Below, piece after piece: positions 5,861 through 11,907 of a stretch of 12,953 nucleotides of DNA. Every line of letters begins with the position of its first letter. Position 1 is the stretch's first letter. Under the pieces are notes generated by a model that worked only from the letters and a program-made list of their open reading frames with translations, was not told the origin of the DNA and did no database searches. A program made the translations under genes and the position numbers. This DNA is from Actinomycetes bacterium (GTDB lineage: Bacteria; Actinomycetota; Actinomycetes; Actinomycetales; Microbacteriaceae). The stretch lies in the NCBI GenBank assembly GCA_023451265.1, contig JAEYAG010000057.1:1-12953 (forward strand). The letters run 5' to 3'.

Positions 5861-6832
5861 ATGACGACCACTGACATCCGTCGCCCCCGTTTCTACCCCG
5901 AGCTCGAGGCGATGCTGACCGTCCTCGCCGAGGCGATGCCGCCCACCATCACGCCCGAGATGATCCCGGCGATGCGCGGAGCGGTCATCCCCGGGATGCC
6001 GACGCCGAGCGAGATCCTCGAGGCGGCGGGGCTCGTCGCGCGCGACGTCACGATCCCCGGCTACGAGGGCGACGACATCGTCGTGAGCGTCGTCCATGCC
6101 GCCGGCCGCACCGGCACGGGGCCCGGTTTCTATCACACGCACGGCGGCGGCATGATCATCGGCGACCGATGGACTGGCATCGCGGCGCTCGCCGAATGGC
6201 TGCACCGGTACAACGGCGTCGCCGTCACGGTCGAATACCGCCTGGCGCCCGAGTTCCCCGATCCGTATCCCGTCGAGGACTGCTACGCCGGCCTCGTGTG
6301 GACGGCGGAGCACGCCGACGAGCTGGGCATCGAGCCCGGCCGCCTGCTCATCGTGGGTGGCAGTGCGGGCGGGGGTCTCGCGGCCGGGACGGCGCTGCTC
6401 GCCCGCGACCGCCGTGGTCCGGCCCTGTGCGGCCAGCTGCTGATGTACCCCATGCTCGACGACCGCGACAGCACGGTCTCGACCGTCCAGATCGACGGCG
6501 TGGGAGTGTGGGATCGCGGCAGCAACGTGACCGGGTGGACGGCTCTGCTCGGCGACCGGCGGGGAACCGACGATGTCTCGATCTACGCCGCGCCGGCGCG
6601 CGCGACCGACCTGAGCGGTCTGCCGCCGGCATTCATCGACTGCGGCAGTGCGGAGGTGTTCCGCGACGAGGACGTCGCGTACGCCACCGCCATCTGGGCC
6701 GACGGCGGCGACGCGGAGCTGCACGTGTGGCCGGGCGGATACCACGCGTTCGAGGGCTTCGCGCCTCAGTCCCGTCTCGCGCAGGAGATGACCGCGGCCC
6801 GAGACAACTGGATCCGCCGCATCCTCGACTGA
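5861..6832 (+). CDS. HSL-type alpha/beta hydrolase (carboxylesterase)
   Basis: A 323-residue, probably cytoplasmic esterase of the hormone-sensitive-lipase (bacterial family IV) group, expected to hydrolyse short-chain esters. Visible motifs are the oxyanion-hole HGGG (94-97), the nucleophile elbow GGSAGG with Ser168 (the usual family form is GDSAGG), the acid region CGSAEVFRDED (261-271) and the catalytic His in GGYHAFEGF (His295). At the position where the family normally has Asp (D-P-L-R-D) this protein has Glu265 (E-V-F-R-D), so the charge-relay acid is probably Glu265. There is no signal peptide. ATG 5861 is chosen because AAGGAG (5850-5855) sits 5 nt upstream; the in-frame extension upstream runs through the palindromes. 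It is followed by a hairpin and the PucR-type gene. The family call is strong; the substrate is unknown. Confidence 0.9.
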   Translation: MTTTDIRRPRFYPELEAMLTVLAEAMPPTITPEMIPAMRGAVIPGMPTPSEILEAAGLVARDVTIPGYEGDDIVVSVVHAAGRTGTGPGFYHTHGGGMIIGDRWTGIAALAEWLHRYNGVAVTVEYRLAPEFPDPYPVEDCYAGLVWTAEHADELGIEPGRLLIVGGSAGGGLAAGTALLARDRRGPALCGQLLMYPMLDDRDSTVSTVQIDGVGVWDRGSNVTGWTALLGDRRGTDDVSIYAAPARATDLSGLPPAFIDCGSAEVFRDEDVAYATAIWADGGDAELHVWPGGYHAFEGFAPQSRLAQEMTAARDNWIRRILD

Positions 6833-6839
6833 TCGTCCC

Positions 6840-6870
6840 CGGGGCGGGCGCCCCGAGCCGCTGCCCGCCC
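6840..6870 (+). terminator. GC-rich hairpin terminator after the hydrolase gene
   Basis: CGGGGC (6840-6845) and GCCCCG (6850-6855) form a 6-bp stem with a 4-nt loop 7 nt after the stop codon. An overlapping alternative pairs GGGCGGGC (6842-6849) with GCCCGCCC (6863-6870) as a perfect 8-bp stem. Either would serve as a terminator without a T-run. Confidence 0.6.
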
Positions 6871-6884
6871 GCGCGAACCCGCCA

Positions 6885-6890
6885 TAGGCT
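6885..6890 (+). promoter_or_regulatory. -10 box of the PucR-type regulator gene
   Basis: TAGGCT fits TAnnnT. The expected start is near 6897, giving a short leader of about 15 nt that includes the AAGGAGG ribosome binding site (6901-6907). With the hairpin upstream, this suggests the regulator is transcribed separately from the hydrolase. Confidence 0.5.
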
Positions 6891-6911
6891 GGGCGCACGC
6901 AAGGAGGCGCC

Positions 6912-7904
6912 ATGCAGGAGTTGGCCGGCAGACTCACCGCACTCGATCCCGAAGCCAGCGCGTCGCTCAAGGTGATCGCCTCGTTCGACGCGCTCGTCGC
7001 GGGCGGCGTGGGCATCGAGGCGCTCGTGCGCGCGGCGGCGGTCCTGGGCGGGACGATCGCGGGCGCGCGGATCGGGGGCCGCACGACACGGGTGGATGCC
7101 GACGGGCGTGTCGCCCCGGACGGGGATGCGGCGCAGTGGCCGCAGGTCTCCGACGGCGACGGGACGGTGTGGATCGAGCGCGACGGAGCAGCGCACGCCA
7201 ACGACGCGATGATTCTGGAGCGGCTCGCGCTGGCGGTCGCGGTCATCCGGTCCCGCCGCGTCGAGCCTGTCGCGGGCGCCGTGGAGGTCCTGATCGACGG
7301 GTCGCGTCACGCCGACGAGCGCGAGCGCGCGTTGCAGCGGCTCCACCTCGATCGTGCGCAGCCGTTGATGATCGTGGCATCCCACGGAGGCCTCTCGATG
7401 CCCGTCGCGGGCGCGTCCACCACACTCACGCTCCCGGACGGGTTGCTGCGCGCGACGATCGCGGAACCGTCCGCCGCGATCTCGCCGGACCGCCCGGCCG
7501 GAGTCGCGGTCGCCGCGTCGCCGTACGCGCTCGCCGAGGCGTGGCACGACGCGCGCTCGCTGCTGCGGTTGGCGAGTCCCCGGCATCCGGTCGTCCGCGA
7601 CGACGAACTCGGGGCGCTGATCCTCCTGGTGCGCGCATACGACCCCACCCAGCCCGCGCATCCCGACGTCGAGGCGCTCTGCGAGCTCGACGATGCGACG
7701 CTCCGCATCCTGGATGAGCTGGTCGCTGCGGAGAGCGTCCGTGCTGCGGCGACGGCGCTCTCACTGCACCACTCCACTCTGCAGGCGCGCCACGAGGCAC
7801 TGAGTCGGATGCTGGGCTACGACCCCCGGTCTGCGATCGGACGCACCCGGTACGAGACCGCGCGGCTGCTCAGCCGTCTGCGCGCGCCCTCCCGCGCACA
7901 CTGA
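6912..7904 (+). CDS. PucR/CdaR-type transcriptional regulator with C-terminal helix-turn-helix
   Basis: A 330-residue protein whose C-terminus (about 258-322) fits the PucR-type helix-turn-helix domain: an L-x-x-L-D-x-x-T-L-R-I-L-D-E-L-like lead, AAATALSLHHSTLQARHEALSRMLGYD as the helix-turn-helix, and R-T-R-Y-E-T-A-R-L-L at the end. The first 250 residues have no motif I can name. Their alternating alpha/beta character and length suit the sensory or GGDEF-like middle region of PucR proteins, but no ligand pocket is identified. ATG 6912 follows AAGGAGG by 4 nt. Members usually activate catabolic or transport genes, often adjacent ones; the upstream hydrolase is the obvious candidate target, by position only. 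Codon use resembles the neighbours. Confidence 0.75.
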   Translation: MQELAGRLTALDPEASASLKVIASFDALVAGGVGIEALVRAAAVLGGTIAGARIGGRTTRVDADGRVAPDGDAAQWPQVSDGDGTVWIERDGAAHANDAMILERLALAVAVIRSRRVEPVAGAVEVLIDGSRHADERERALQRLHLDRAQPLMIVASHGGLSMPVAGASTTLTLPDGLLRATIAEPSAAISPDRPAGVAVAASPYALAEAWHDARSLLRLASPRHPVVRDDELGALILLVRAYDPTQPAHPDVEALCELDDATLRILDELVAAESVRAAATALSLHHSTLQARHEALSRMLGYDPRSAIGRTRYETARLLSRLRAPSRAH

Positions 7905-7947
7905 GCACAAGTCCGGCCTCGGGCCAGCGTGCGAAACCCGCGGCAGT

Positions 7948-7966
7948 CTACTATTTCTACTAGTTT
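7948..7966. promoter_or_regulatory. AT-rich direct repeats upstream of the toxin-antitoxin genes, candidate operator/promoter
   Basis: CTACTATTT (7948-7956) is followed at once by CTACTAGTTT (7957-7966), an unusually AT-rich patch for this DNA. It includes the -10-like TACTAT (7949-7954) and the palindrome ACTAGT (7959-7964). Phd/YefM antitoxins repress their own operons by binding such promoter repeats. A further TAnnnT box, TACCTT (7972-7977), lies 7 nt before the ATG, so two promoter placements are possible. Confidence 0.45.
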
Positions 7967-7984
7967 GCGCGTACCTTGGAGGGT

Positions 7985-8242
7985 ATGGAGCGCGTGACCA
8001 GGACTGAGCTGAACCAGCAGACCGCTCGCGTGCTCGCGCGCGTTGCGGCCGGTGAGCGCATCGTCATCACCGACCGCGGCAGGGCGATCGCGCAGATCGC
8101 GCCCGTGCGCGAGTCGCGGTGGGAGCAGCTCGTGGATGCAGGCCGGGTCCAGCCCGCCACGGCCGCCGGCGCTCTGACGGTCCCACCGGTTCGCAGCGCC
8201 TCCACCGCGGCGGAGATCCTCGACGACATCCGAGGCGAGTGA
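7985..8242 (+). CDS. Phd/YefM-family antitoxin of a VapC toxin-antitoxin pair
   Basis: An 85-residue antitoxin. The N-terminal half (ERVTRTELNQQTARVLARVAAGERIVITDRGRAIAQIAPV) fits the Phd/YefM fold: a short strand, the T-E-L-x-Q helix, a second helix and the I-V-I-T-D-R-G-R beta hairpin that dimerises and binds the operator. The C-terminal tail (about 50-85) is the expected disordered toxin-binding segment. ATG 7985 is preferred because it gives the canonical first strand, and TACCTT 7 nt upstream would make it leaderless. GTG 7994, ten bases after GGAGGG, is the alternative and would clip that strand. The stop lies 1 bp before the vapC start, so translation is probably coupled. The protein should neutralise VapC and repress the operon. 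Confidence 0.88.
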   Translation: MERVTRTELNQQTARVLARVAAGERIVITDRGRAIAQIAPVRESRWEQLVDAGRVQPATAAGALTVPPVRSASTAAEILDDIRGE

Positions 8243-8243
8243 C

Positions 8244-8627
8244 GTGATCTACCTCGACACGTCAGCCGCCGTGAAGGCTCTGGTCGACGAGCCGGGTTCC
8301 GACCTCGTCCGTGCCGTCTTCGCGGCGGGAGATCCCCTCGTCTCGTCCCGCCTCCTCCGTGTCGAGCTGCACGCGGCCGTGAGTCGCCGATGGCTGGAGG
8401 CGTCGGGTGTCGACGAGCTGCTGGCGCGTGTCTCGCTGGTCGGCATCGATGACGATCTCCTCGACCGCGCTGTGGAGCTCGGCTCCGGACTGCGCGCGCT
8501 CGACTCCCTCCACCTCGCGACCGCGGTGGACCTGGCCGCGGACATCGAGGGCATGCTCGCCTACGATCGCGAGCTGATCACCGCCGCGCGCCGTGAAGGG
8601 ATCCCTGCGCACCCCGCCTGCGGCTGA
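8244..8627 (+). CDS. vapC: VapC-type PIN-domain toxin ribonuclease
   Basis: A 127-residue PIN-domain protein, the toxin of a type II pair; family members are Mg2+-dependent RNases that usually cut tRNA or rRNA. The four acidic metal-binding positions are visible: Asp5 in MIYLDTSA, Glu41 in LLRVELHAA, Asp87 in LRALDSLHLATA and Asp108 in LAYDRELITAA, so the enzyme looks intact. The start GTG 8244 lies 1 bp after the antitoxin stop with only a weak purine-rich GAGGCGAG before it, consistent with translational coupling. The length is typical. The gene converges on the membrane-protein gene through a GC-rich palindrome. The RNA target cannot be read from sequence. Confidence 0.92.
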   Translation: MIYLDTSAAVKALVDEPGSDLVRAVFAAGDPLVSSRLLRVELHAAVSRRWLEASGVDELLARVSLVGIDDDLLDRAVELGSGLRALDSLHLATAVDLAADIEGMLAYDRELITAARREGIPAHPACG

Positions 8628-8683
8628 GGCGGCGGAGGCGCGAGGCGCGACGCGCCGGACGTACGCCGCCGGAGCGCGCCTCA
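8625..8683. terminator. Bidirectional GC-rich palindrome between convergent genes
   Basis: TGAGGCG (8625-8631) pairs with CGCCTCA (8677-8683). The palindrome begins at the vapC stop codon and ends at the complement of the opposing gene's stop codon. Inside, GGCGCG (8637-8642) pairs with CGCGCC (8651-8656) with an 8-nt loop, and GGCGGCG (8628-8634) can pair alternatively with CGCCGCC (8664-8670). It is a plausible shared terminator for both genes. Confidence 0.6.
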
Positions 8684-9205
8684 CACCGACTTGGCGAGCA
8701 CCTGCAGGCCGATCACGGCGAGACCGAGCCCGACCAGCATCGCCAGCACCACGAGGCGCATCCCGCGCGACAGGTCGGACTTGCGTACCGCGAGGCGCGC
8801 GATGACCGCGAGGGTCACGATGTAGATCACCGACGATGCGATGAGGGCATGGCCGATGTCGAGCACACCGAGCCAGGCGAGCAGGAACAGGATGCCGGGG
8901 GTCACGACCGTGCTGAGGCCGCCCCCGGAGATCCGCACGAACAGGCGCAGCTCCTCCCCGGACGGCATCTCGTCCTTCGTCAGCAGGTGGCTGATGACGT
9001 CCGAGACGAAGCCGGCCGCCACGATGCCGATGACGCCCAGCACGAGGGCAAGGAAGGCGTGTTCGCTCTCGGGATGGTCGGAGATCCCGATGACGAGAAC
9101 GATCGCCAGGCCCGTGAAGGTCGCATAGATGCGCTCCCGGAGGTAGGCGCCCCACGCCTCGGGACCGCTTGCCTGCACCACCCGCTCACGATCGCGTCTG
9201 CTCAT
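8681..9205 (-). CDS. Five-helix membrane protein of unknown function
   Basis: A 174-residue integral membrane protein I do not recognise. A charged N-terminus (about 1-25, including SRRDRERVV and EAWGAYLRERI) precedes five hydrophobic stretches at about 26-42, 49-75, 97-117, 119-140 and 149-171. The loop at 76-92 (TKDEMPSGEELRLFVRI) is acidic and probably faces one side of the membrane; RKSDLSRG (141-148) lies between helices 4 and 5. No enzymatic or transport motif is evident, and I see no VIT or rhomboid signature. ATG 9205 is supported by TAGGCT six bases upstream, suggesting a leaderless message. The gene is divergent from dnaK, and the HAIR-like site at 9248-9272 lies between them, so co-regulation with the heat-shock operon is possible. 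The coding call is good; the function is open. Confidence 0.8.
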   Translation of the reverse strand: MSRRDRERVVQASGPEAWGAYLRERIYATFTGLAIVLVIGISDHPESEHAFLALVLGVIGIVAAGFVSDVISHLLTKDEMPSGEELRLFVRISGGGLSTVVTPGILFLLAWLGVLDIGHALIASSVIYIVTLAVIARLAVRKSDLSRGMRLVVLAMLVGLGLAVIGLQVLAKSV

Positions 9206-9211
9206 GGCGTG

Positions 9212-9217
9212 AGCCTA
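9212..9217 (-). promoter_or_regulatory. -10 box for the membrane-protein gene, probably leaderless
   Basis: On the minus strand TAGGCT (9217 down to 9212) is followed by exactly six nucleotides and ATG at 9205. No Shine-Dalgarno sequence precedes the ATG. Confidence 0.55.
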
Positions 9218-9247
9218 TTGCGCCGGACGCCGCTCCAGCATCCTGCA

Positions 9248-9272
9248 AACTTGATATGAGTCGTATCAAGTT
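9248..9272. promoter_or_regulatory. HAIR-like HspR operator upstream of dnaK (site 1)
   Basis: The arms AACTTGATA (9248-9256) and TATCAAGTT (9264-9272) are perfect 9-bp complements around a 7-nt spacer. The HAIR consensus bound by the MerR-type repressor HspR is CTTGAGT-N7-ACTCAAG; this site keeps CTTGA/TCAAG and the 7-nt spacer but has TA in place of GT at the inner end. It ends 3 bp before the dnaK -35 box. Confidence 0.8.
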
Positions 9273-9275
9273 CAT

Positions 9276-9304
9276 TTGACATGGGGAATGGATGCCGGTA
9301 ACGT
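9276..9304 (+). promoter_or_regulatory. Sigma-70-like promoter of the dnaK operon
   Basis: TTGACA (9276-9281) is a perfect -35 box, separated by 17 bp from TAACGT (9299-9304). The expected transcription start near 9311 gives a leader of about 70 nt that contains the second HAIR-like site. This is the best-matching promoter in the window. Confidence 0.82.
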
Positions 9305-9318
9305 GGCAGCCATCACAA

Positions 9319-9339
9319 GTTGAGCCATCGCGACTCAAC
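9319..9339. promoter_or_regulatory. HAIR-like HspR operator in the dnaK leader (site 2)
   Basis: GTTGAGC (9319-9325), a 7-nt spacer and ACTCAAC (9333-9339) fit CTTGAGT-N7-ACTCAAG with six of seven arm positions paired. It lies just downstream of the predicted start, where bound HspR would block promoter clearance. With site 1 it brackets the promoter. Confidence 0.75.
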
Positions 9340-9381
9340 CTCCAGACTTTCTCGATTCCGTTTCATCGAAAGGAAACACAC

Positions 9382-11268
9382 ATGGCACGTGCAGTGGGTA
9401 TCGACCTCGGGACGACGAACTCCGTCGTCGCCGTCCTCGAGGGCGGCGAGCCGAAGGTCATCGCCAACGCCGAGGGCTTCCGCACGACCCCCTCGGTCGT
9501 CGCGTTCACCAAGGACGGCGAGGTGCTGGTCGGCGAAACCGCCAAGCGCCAGGCCGTCACCAACGTCGACCGCACGCTGACCTCGGTCAAGCGTCACATG
9601 GGCACCGACTGGAAGACGCAGTCGATCGACGGCAAGAACTACACGCCGCAGGAGATCTCCGCGCGCATCCTCCAGAAGCTCAAGCGCGACGCCGAGCAGT
9701 ACCTGGGCGACTCGGTGACGGATGCTGTCATCACCGTTCCCGCGTACTTCAACGACGCCGAGCGTCAGGCCACGAAGGAGGCCGGTGAGATCGCGGGCCT
9801 GAACGTCCTGCGCATCATCAACGAGCCCACCGCCGCCGCGCTCGCGTACGGCCTCGACAAGGGCAAGGAGGACGAGCTCATCCTCGTCTTCGACCTCGGT
9901 GGCGGCACGTTCGACGTGTCCCTGCTCGAGGTGGGCAAGGACGACGACTTCTCCACGATCCAGGTGCGCGCCACGGCCGGCGACAACCGCCTCGGCGGCG
10001 ACGACTGGGACCAGCGCGTCGTCGACTACCTGATCAAGCAGTTCAAGGACACCACCGGTGTCGACGTCTCGAACGACAAGATCGCGCTGCAGCGCCTCAA
10101 GGAGGCCGCCGAGCAGGCGAAGAAGGAGCTGTCGAGCTCGACGAGCACCTCCATCAACCTGCCGTACCTGTCGCTGACCGACTCCGGCCCGGTGTCGCTC
10201 TCCGAGACGCTGACGCGCGCGAAGTTCGAGGACCTCACGAAGGACCTGCTCGACCGCACCAAGAAGCCGTTCGCGGACGTCATCCGCGAGGCCGGCATCA
10301 CGGTCGACAAGATCGACCACGTCGTGCTCGTGGGTGGTTCCACCCGCATGCCCGCCGTGAGCGAGCTCGTCAAGAAGGAGACCGGCAAGGAGCCCAACAA
10401 GGGCGTGAACCCGGACGAGGTCGTCGCCGTCGGCGCCGCCCTGCAGGCCGGTGTCCTCAAGGGTGAGCGCAAGGACGTGCTGCTGATCGACGTCACCCCG
10501 CTGAGCCTCGGCATCGAGACCAAGGGCGGCATCATGACGAAGCTCATCGAGCGCAACACCGCCATCCCGACCAAGCGCAGCGAGACCTTCACCACCGCCG
10601 ACGACAACCAGCCGTCGGTCGCGATCCAGGTCTTCCAGGGCGAGCGTGAGTTCACGCGCGACAACAAGCCGCTCGGCACGTTCGAGCTGACCGGCATCGC
10701 ACCGGCTCCCCGCGGCATCCCGCAGGTCGAGGTGACCTTCGACATCGACGCCAACGGCATCGTGCACGTGTCGGCGAAGGACAAGGGCACCGGCAAGGAG
10801 CAGTCGATGACGATCACCGGCGGCTCGAGCCTGCCGAAGGACGACATCGAGCGCATGGTGCGCGAGGCCGAGGAGCACGCCGCCGAGGACAAGAAGCGCC
10901 GCGAGGCCGCCGAGGTCCGCAACCAGGCGGAGACCCTCTCGTACTCGATCGAGAAGCTCATCAAGGACAACGACGACAAGCTGCCCGAGGACGTCAAGAC
11001 CGAGGTCCAGGCCGACGTCGACGCTCTGAAGACGGCTCTCGCCGGCGAGGACGACGACGCCGTGAAGAACGCGTTCGACAAGCTCAACCAGTCGCAGGGC
11101 AAGCTCGGCGAGGCGATCTACGCGTCGACCCAGGCCGCCGGAGAGCAGGGCGACCCGAACGTCGGCCAGCCCGGCAACGGCGAGACGCCGAACCCCGAGG
11201 AAGACGTCATCGACGCCGAGGTGGTCGACGACGAGGACCCTTCGACGGGCTCAGGGCAGGCGAAGTAA
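9382..11268 (+). CDS. dnaK: Molecular chaperone DnaK (Hsp70)
   Basis: A 628-residue cytosolic Hsp70 that binds exposed hydrophobic peptides in an ATP-driven cycle with the J-protein and GrpE. The ATPase domain shows GIDLGTTNS (6-14), VPAYFNDAERQAT (119-131), NEPTAAALAYG (147-157), FDLGGGTFDVS (170-180) and LVGGSTRMP (316-324). The interdomain linker DVLLIDVTPLSLGIET (365-380) leads to the substrate-binding beta domain (to about 480) and the helical lid (about 485-585). The tail EEDVIDAEVVDDED (606-619) is normal for bacterial DnaK, but the following PSTGSGQAK (620-628) is odd: it is largely encoded by a dispersed palindromic repeat. ATG 9382 follows AAAGGA (9369-9374) by 7 nt. It is first in the dnaK-grpE-dnaJ operon with HAIR operators upstream; the HspR gene is expected beyond the window. 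Confidence 0.99.
   Translation: MARAVGIDLGTTNSVVAVLEGGEPKVIANAEGFRTTPSVVAFTKDGEVLVGETAKRQAVTNVDRTLTSVKRHMGTDWKTQSIDGKNYTPQEISARILQKLKRDAEQYLGDSVTDAVITVPAYFNDAERQATKEAGEIAGLNVLRIINEPTAAALAYGLDKGKEDELILVFDLGGGTFDVSLLEVGKDDDFSTIQVRATAGDNRLGGDDWDQRVVDYLIKQFKDTTGVDVSNDKIALQRLKEAAEQAKKELSSSTSTSINLPYLSLTDSGPVSLSETLTRAKFEDLTKDLLDRTKKPFADVIREAGITVDKIDHVVLVGGSTRMPAVSELVKKETGKEPNKGVNPDEVVAVGAALQAGVLKGERKDVLLIDVTPLSLGIETKGGIMTKLIERNTAIPTKRSETFTTADDNQPSVAIQVFQGEREFTRDNKPLGTFELTGIAPAPRGIPQVEVTFDIDANGIVHVSAKDKGTGKEQSMTITGGSSLPKDDIERMVREAEEHAAEDKKRREAAEVRNQAETLSYSIEKLIKDNDDKLPEDVKTEVQADVDALKTALAGEDDDAVKNAFDKLNQSQGKLGEAIYASTQAAGEQGDPNVGQPGNGETPNPEEDVIDAEVVDDEDPSTGSGQAK
11238..11256. repeat. Dispersed REP-like repeat inside the 3' end of dnaK
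   Basis: CCCTTCGACGGGCTCAGGG closely matches the consensus CCCTTCGACAGGCTCAGGG that I remember as an abundant intergenic repeat in Microbacteriaceae and other high-GC bacteria. The ends CCCT/AGGG are complementary. Read in the dnaK frame it gives P-S-T-G-S-G, and the frame stays open to the TAA ten bases after the element. The match is from memory, not a search. Confidence 0.7.
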
Positions 11269-11284
11269 GTAGGAGAATCGACAC

Positions 11285-11899
11285 ATGAGCGACAAGGACT
11301 TCGAAGAGCCGATCGACGAAGTCCCCGGTGACGAGGGGTCGGAGGCGCAAGCCTCCGGCCCCGACTCGCAGGGGGACCAGACGGATGCCGCGGCTGACGC
11401 GGCGGACGACGAACTCACCGTCGAGGACATCCTCGACGCGCCGCAGACCGACGAGGCGGCGGTCGCCGAGGCGTCTGAAGACGACCGCGACCTGCTGCTG
11501 GACCTCAAGCGCGTGCAGGCGGAGTATGCCAACTATCGCCGCCGCACGGAGGAGCAGCGTCAGGTCGAGATCGATCGTGCCAAGGGCTCGGTCGCCAAGG
11601 GCCTGCTGCCGGTGCTCGACGACCTCGACCGCGCCGAGAAGCACGGCGACCTCGCCGAGGGGTCGCCGCTGCTGGCCATCGCCGAGAAGCTGCGCGGTGT
11701 CGTCGCGCGCCTGGGCGTGGAGCGCTACGGCGAGGCCGGCGAGGCGTTCGACCCGCAGCAGCACGAGGCGATCTTCCACGCGCCGAACCCCGGTGACGTG
11801 GCCGACGGGACGATCCTCGACGTCGTCGAGGTCGGCTACCGGCTGGGCGACATCGAGCTGCGCCCCGCGAAGGTCGTCGTCGCCGGCGGAGCGGACTGA
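11285..11899 (+). CDS. grpE: GrpE, nucleotide-exchange factor for DnaK
   Basis: A 204-residue GrpE that dimerises and opens the DnaK ATPase cleft to release ADP. The first 65 residues are acidic, low-complexity and variable, as usual in actinobacteria. A long helix (about 67-100, with LLLDLKRVQAEYANYRRRTEEQ) and the following helices around LLPVLDDLDRAEKHGD form the dimeric stalk. The C-terminal beta domain carries the conserved FDPQQHEAI (155-163), and ILDVVEVGYRLGDIELRPAKVVV (177-199) is the family's closing motif. ATG 11285 follows AGGAGA (11271-11276) by 8 nt, and the gene starts 16 bp after the dnaK stop. A strong GNRA-capped hairpin lies in codons 17-26. No sign of truncation. Confidence 0.97.
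   Translation: MSDKDFEEPIDEVPGDEGSEAQASGPDSQGDQTDAAADAADDELTVEDILDAPQTDEAAVAEASEDDRDLLLDLKRVQAEYANYRRRTEEQRQVEIDRAKGSVAKGLLPVLDDLDRAEKHGDLAEGSPLLAIAEKLRGVVARLGVERYGEAGEAFDPQQHEAIFHAPNPGDVADGTILDVVEVGYRLGDIELRPAKVVVAGGAD
11335..11362 (+). repeat. 12-bp GNRA-capped hairpin in the 5' coding part of grpE
   Basis: GGGGTCGGAGGC (11335-11346) pairs with GCCTCCGGCCCC (11351-11362) across a GCAA tetraloop, with one G-U wobble (11339/11358). It starts 50 nt after the grpE start codon in a segment encoding a disordered linker. It could slow ribosomes, set transcript stability between dnaK and grpE, or be a captured palindromic repeat. Confidence 0.7.
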
Positions 11900-11907
11900 G
11901 GAGACAG

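Noticed and set aside
3647..7246. A 1199-codon open frame on the minus strand, antisense to the helicase, hydrolase and regulator genes
   Set aside because: It is antisense to three genes with clear family motifs, and its translation is Arg/Ala/Val/Gly-rich without motifs. It stays open because of GC skew by codon position.
9241..9381. CIRCE element (HrcA operator) upstream of dnaK
   Set aside because: TTAGCACTC-N9-GAGTGCTAA is absent; the inverted repeats present fit HAIR with 7-nt spacers.
9313..10878. A 521-codon open frame antisense to dnaK
   Set aside because: Long frames antisense to dnaK are a well-known artefact in high-GC genomes; this one shows no independent start signal or domain.
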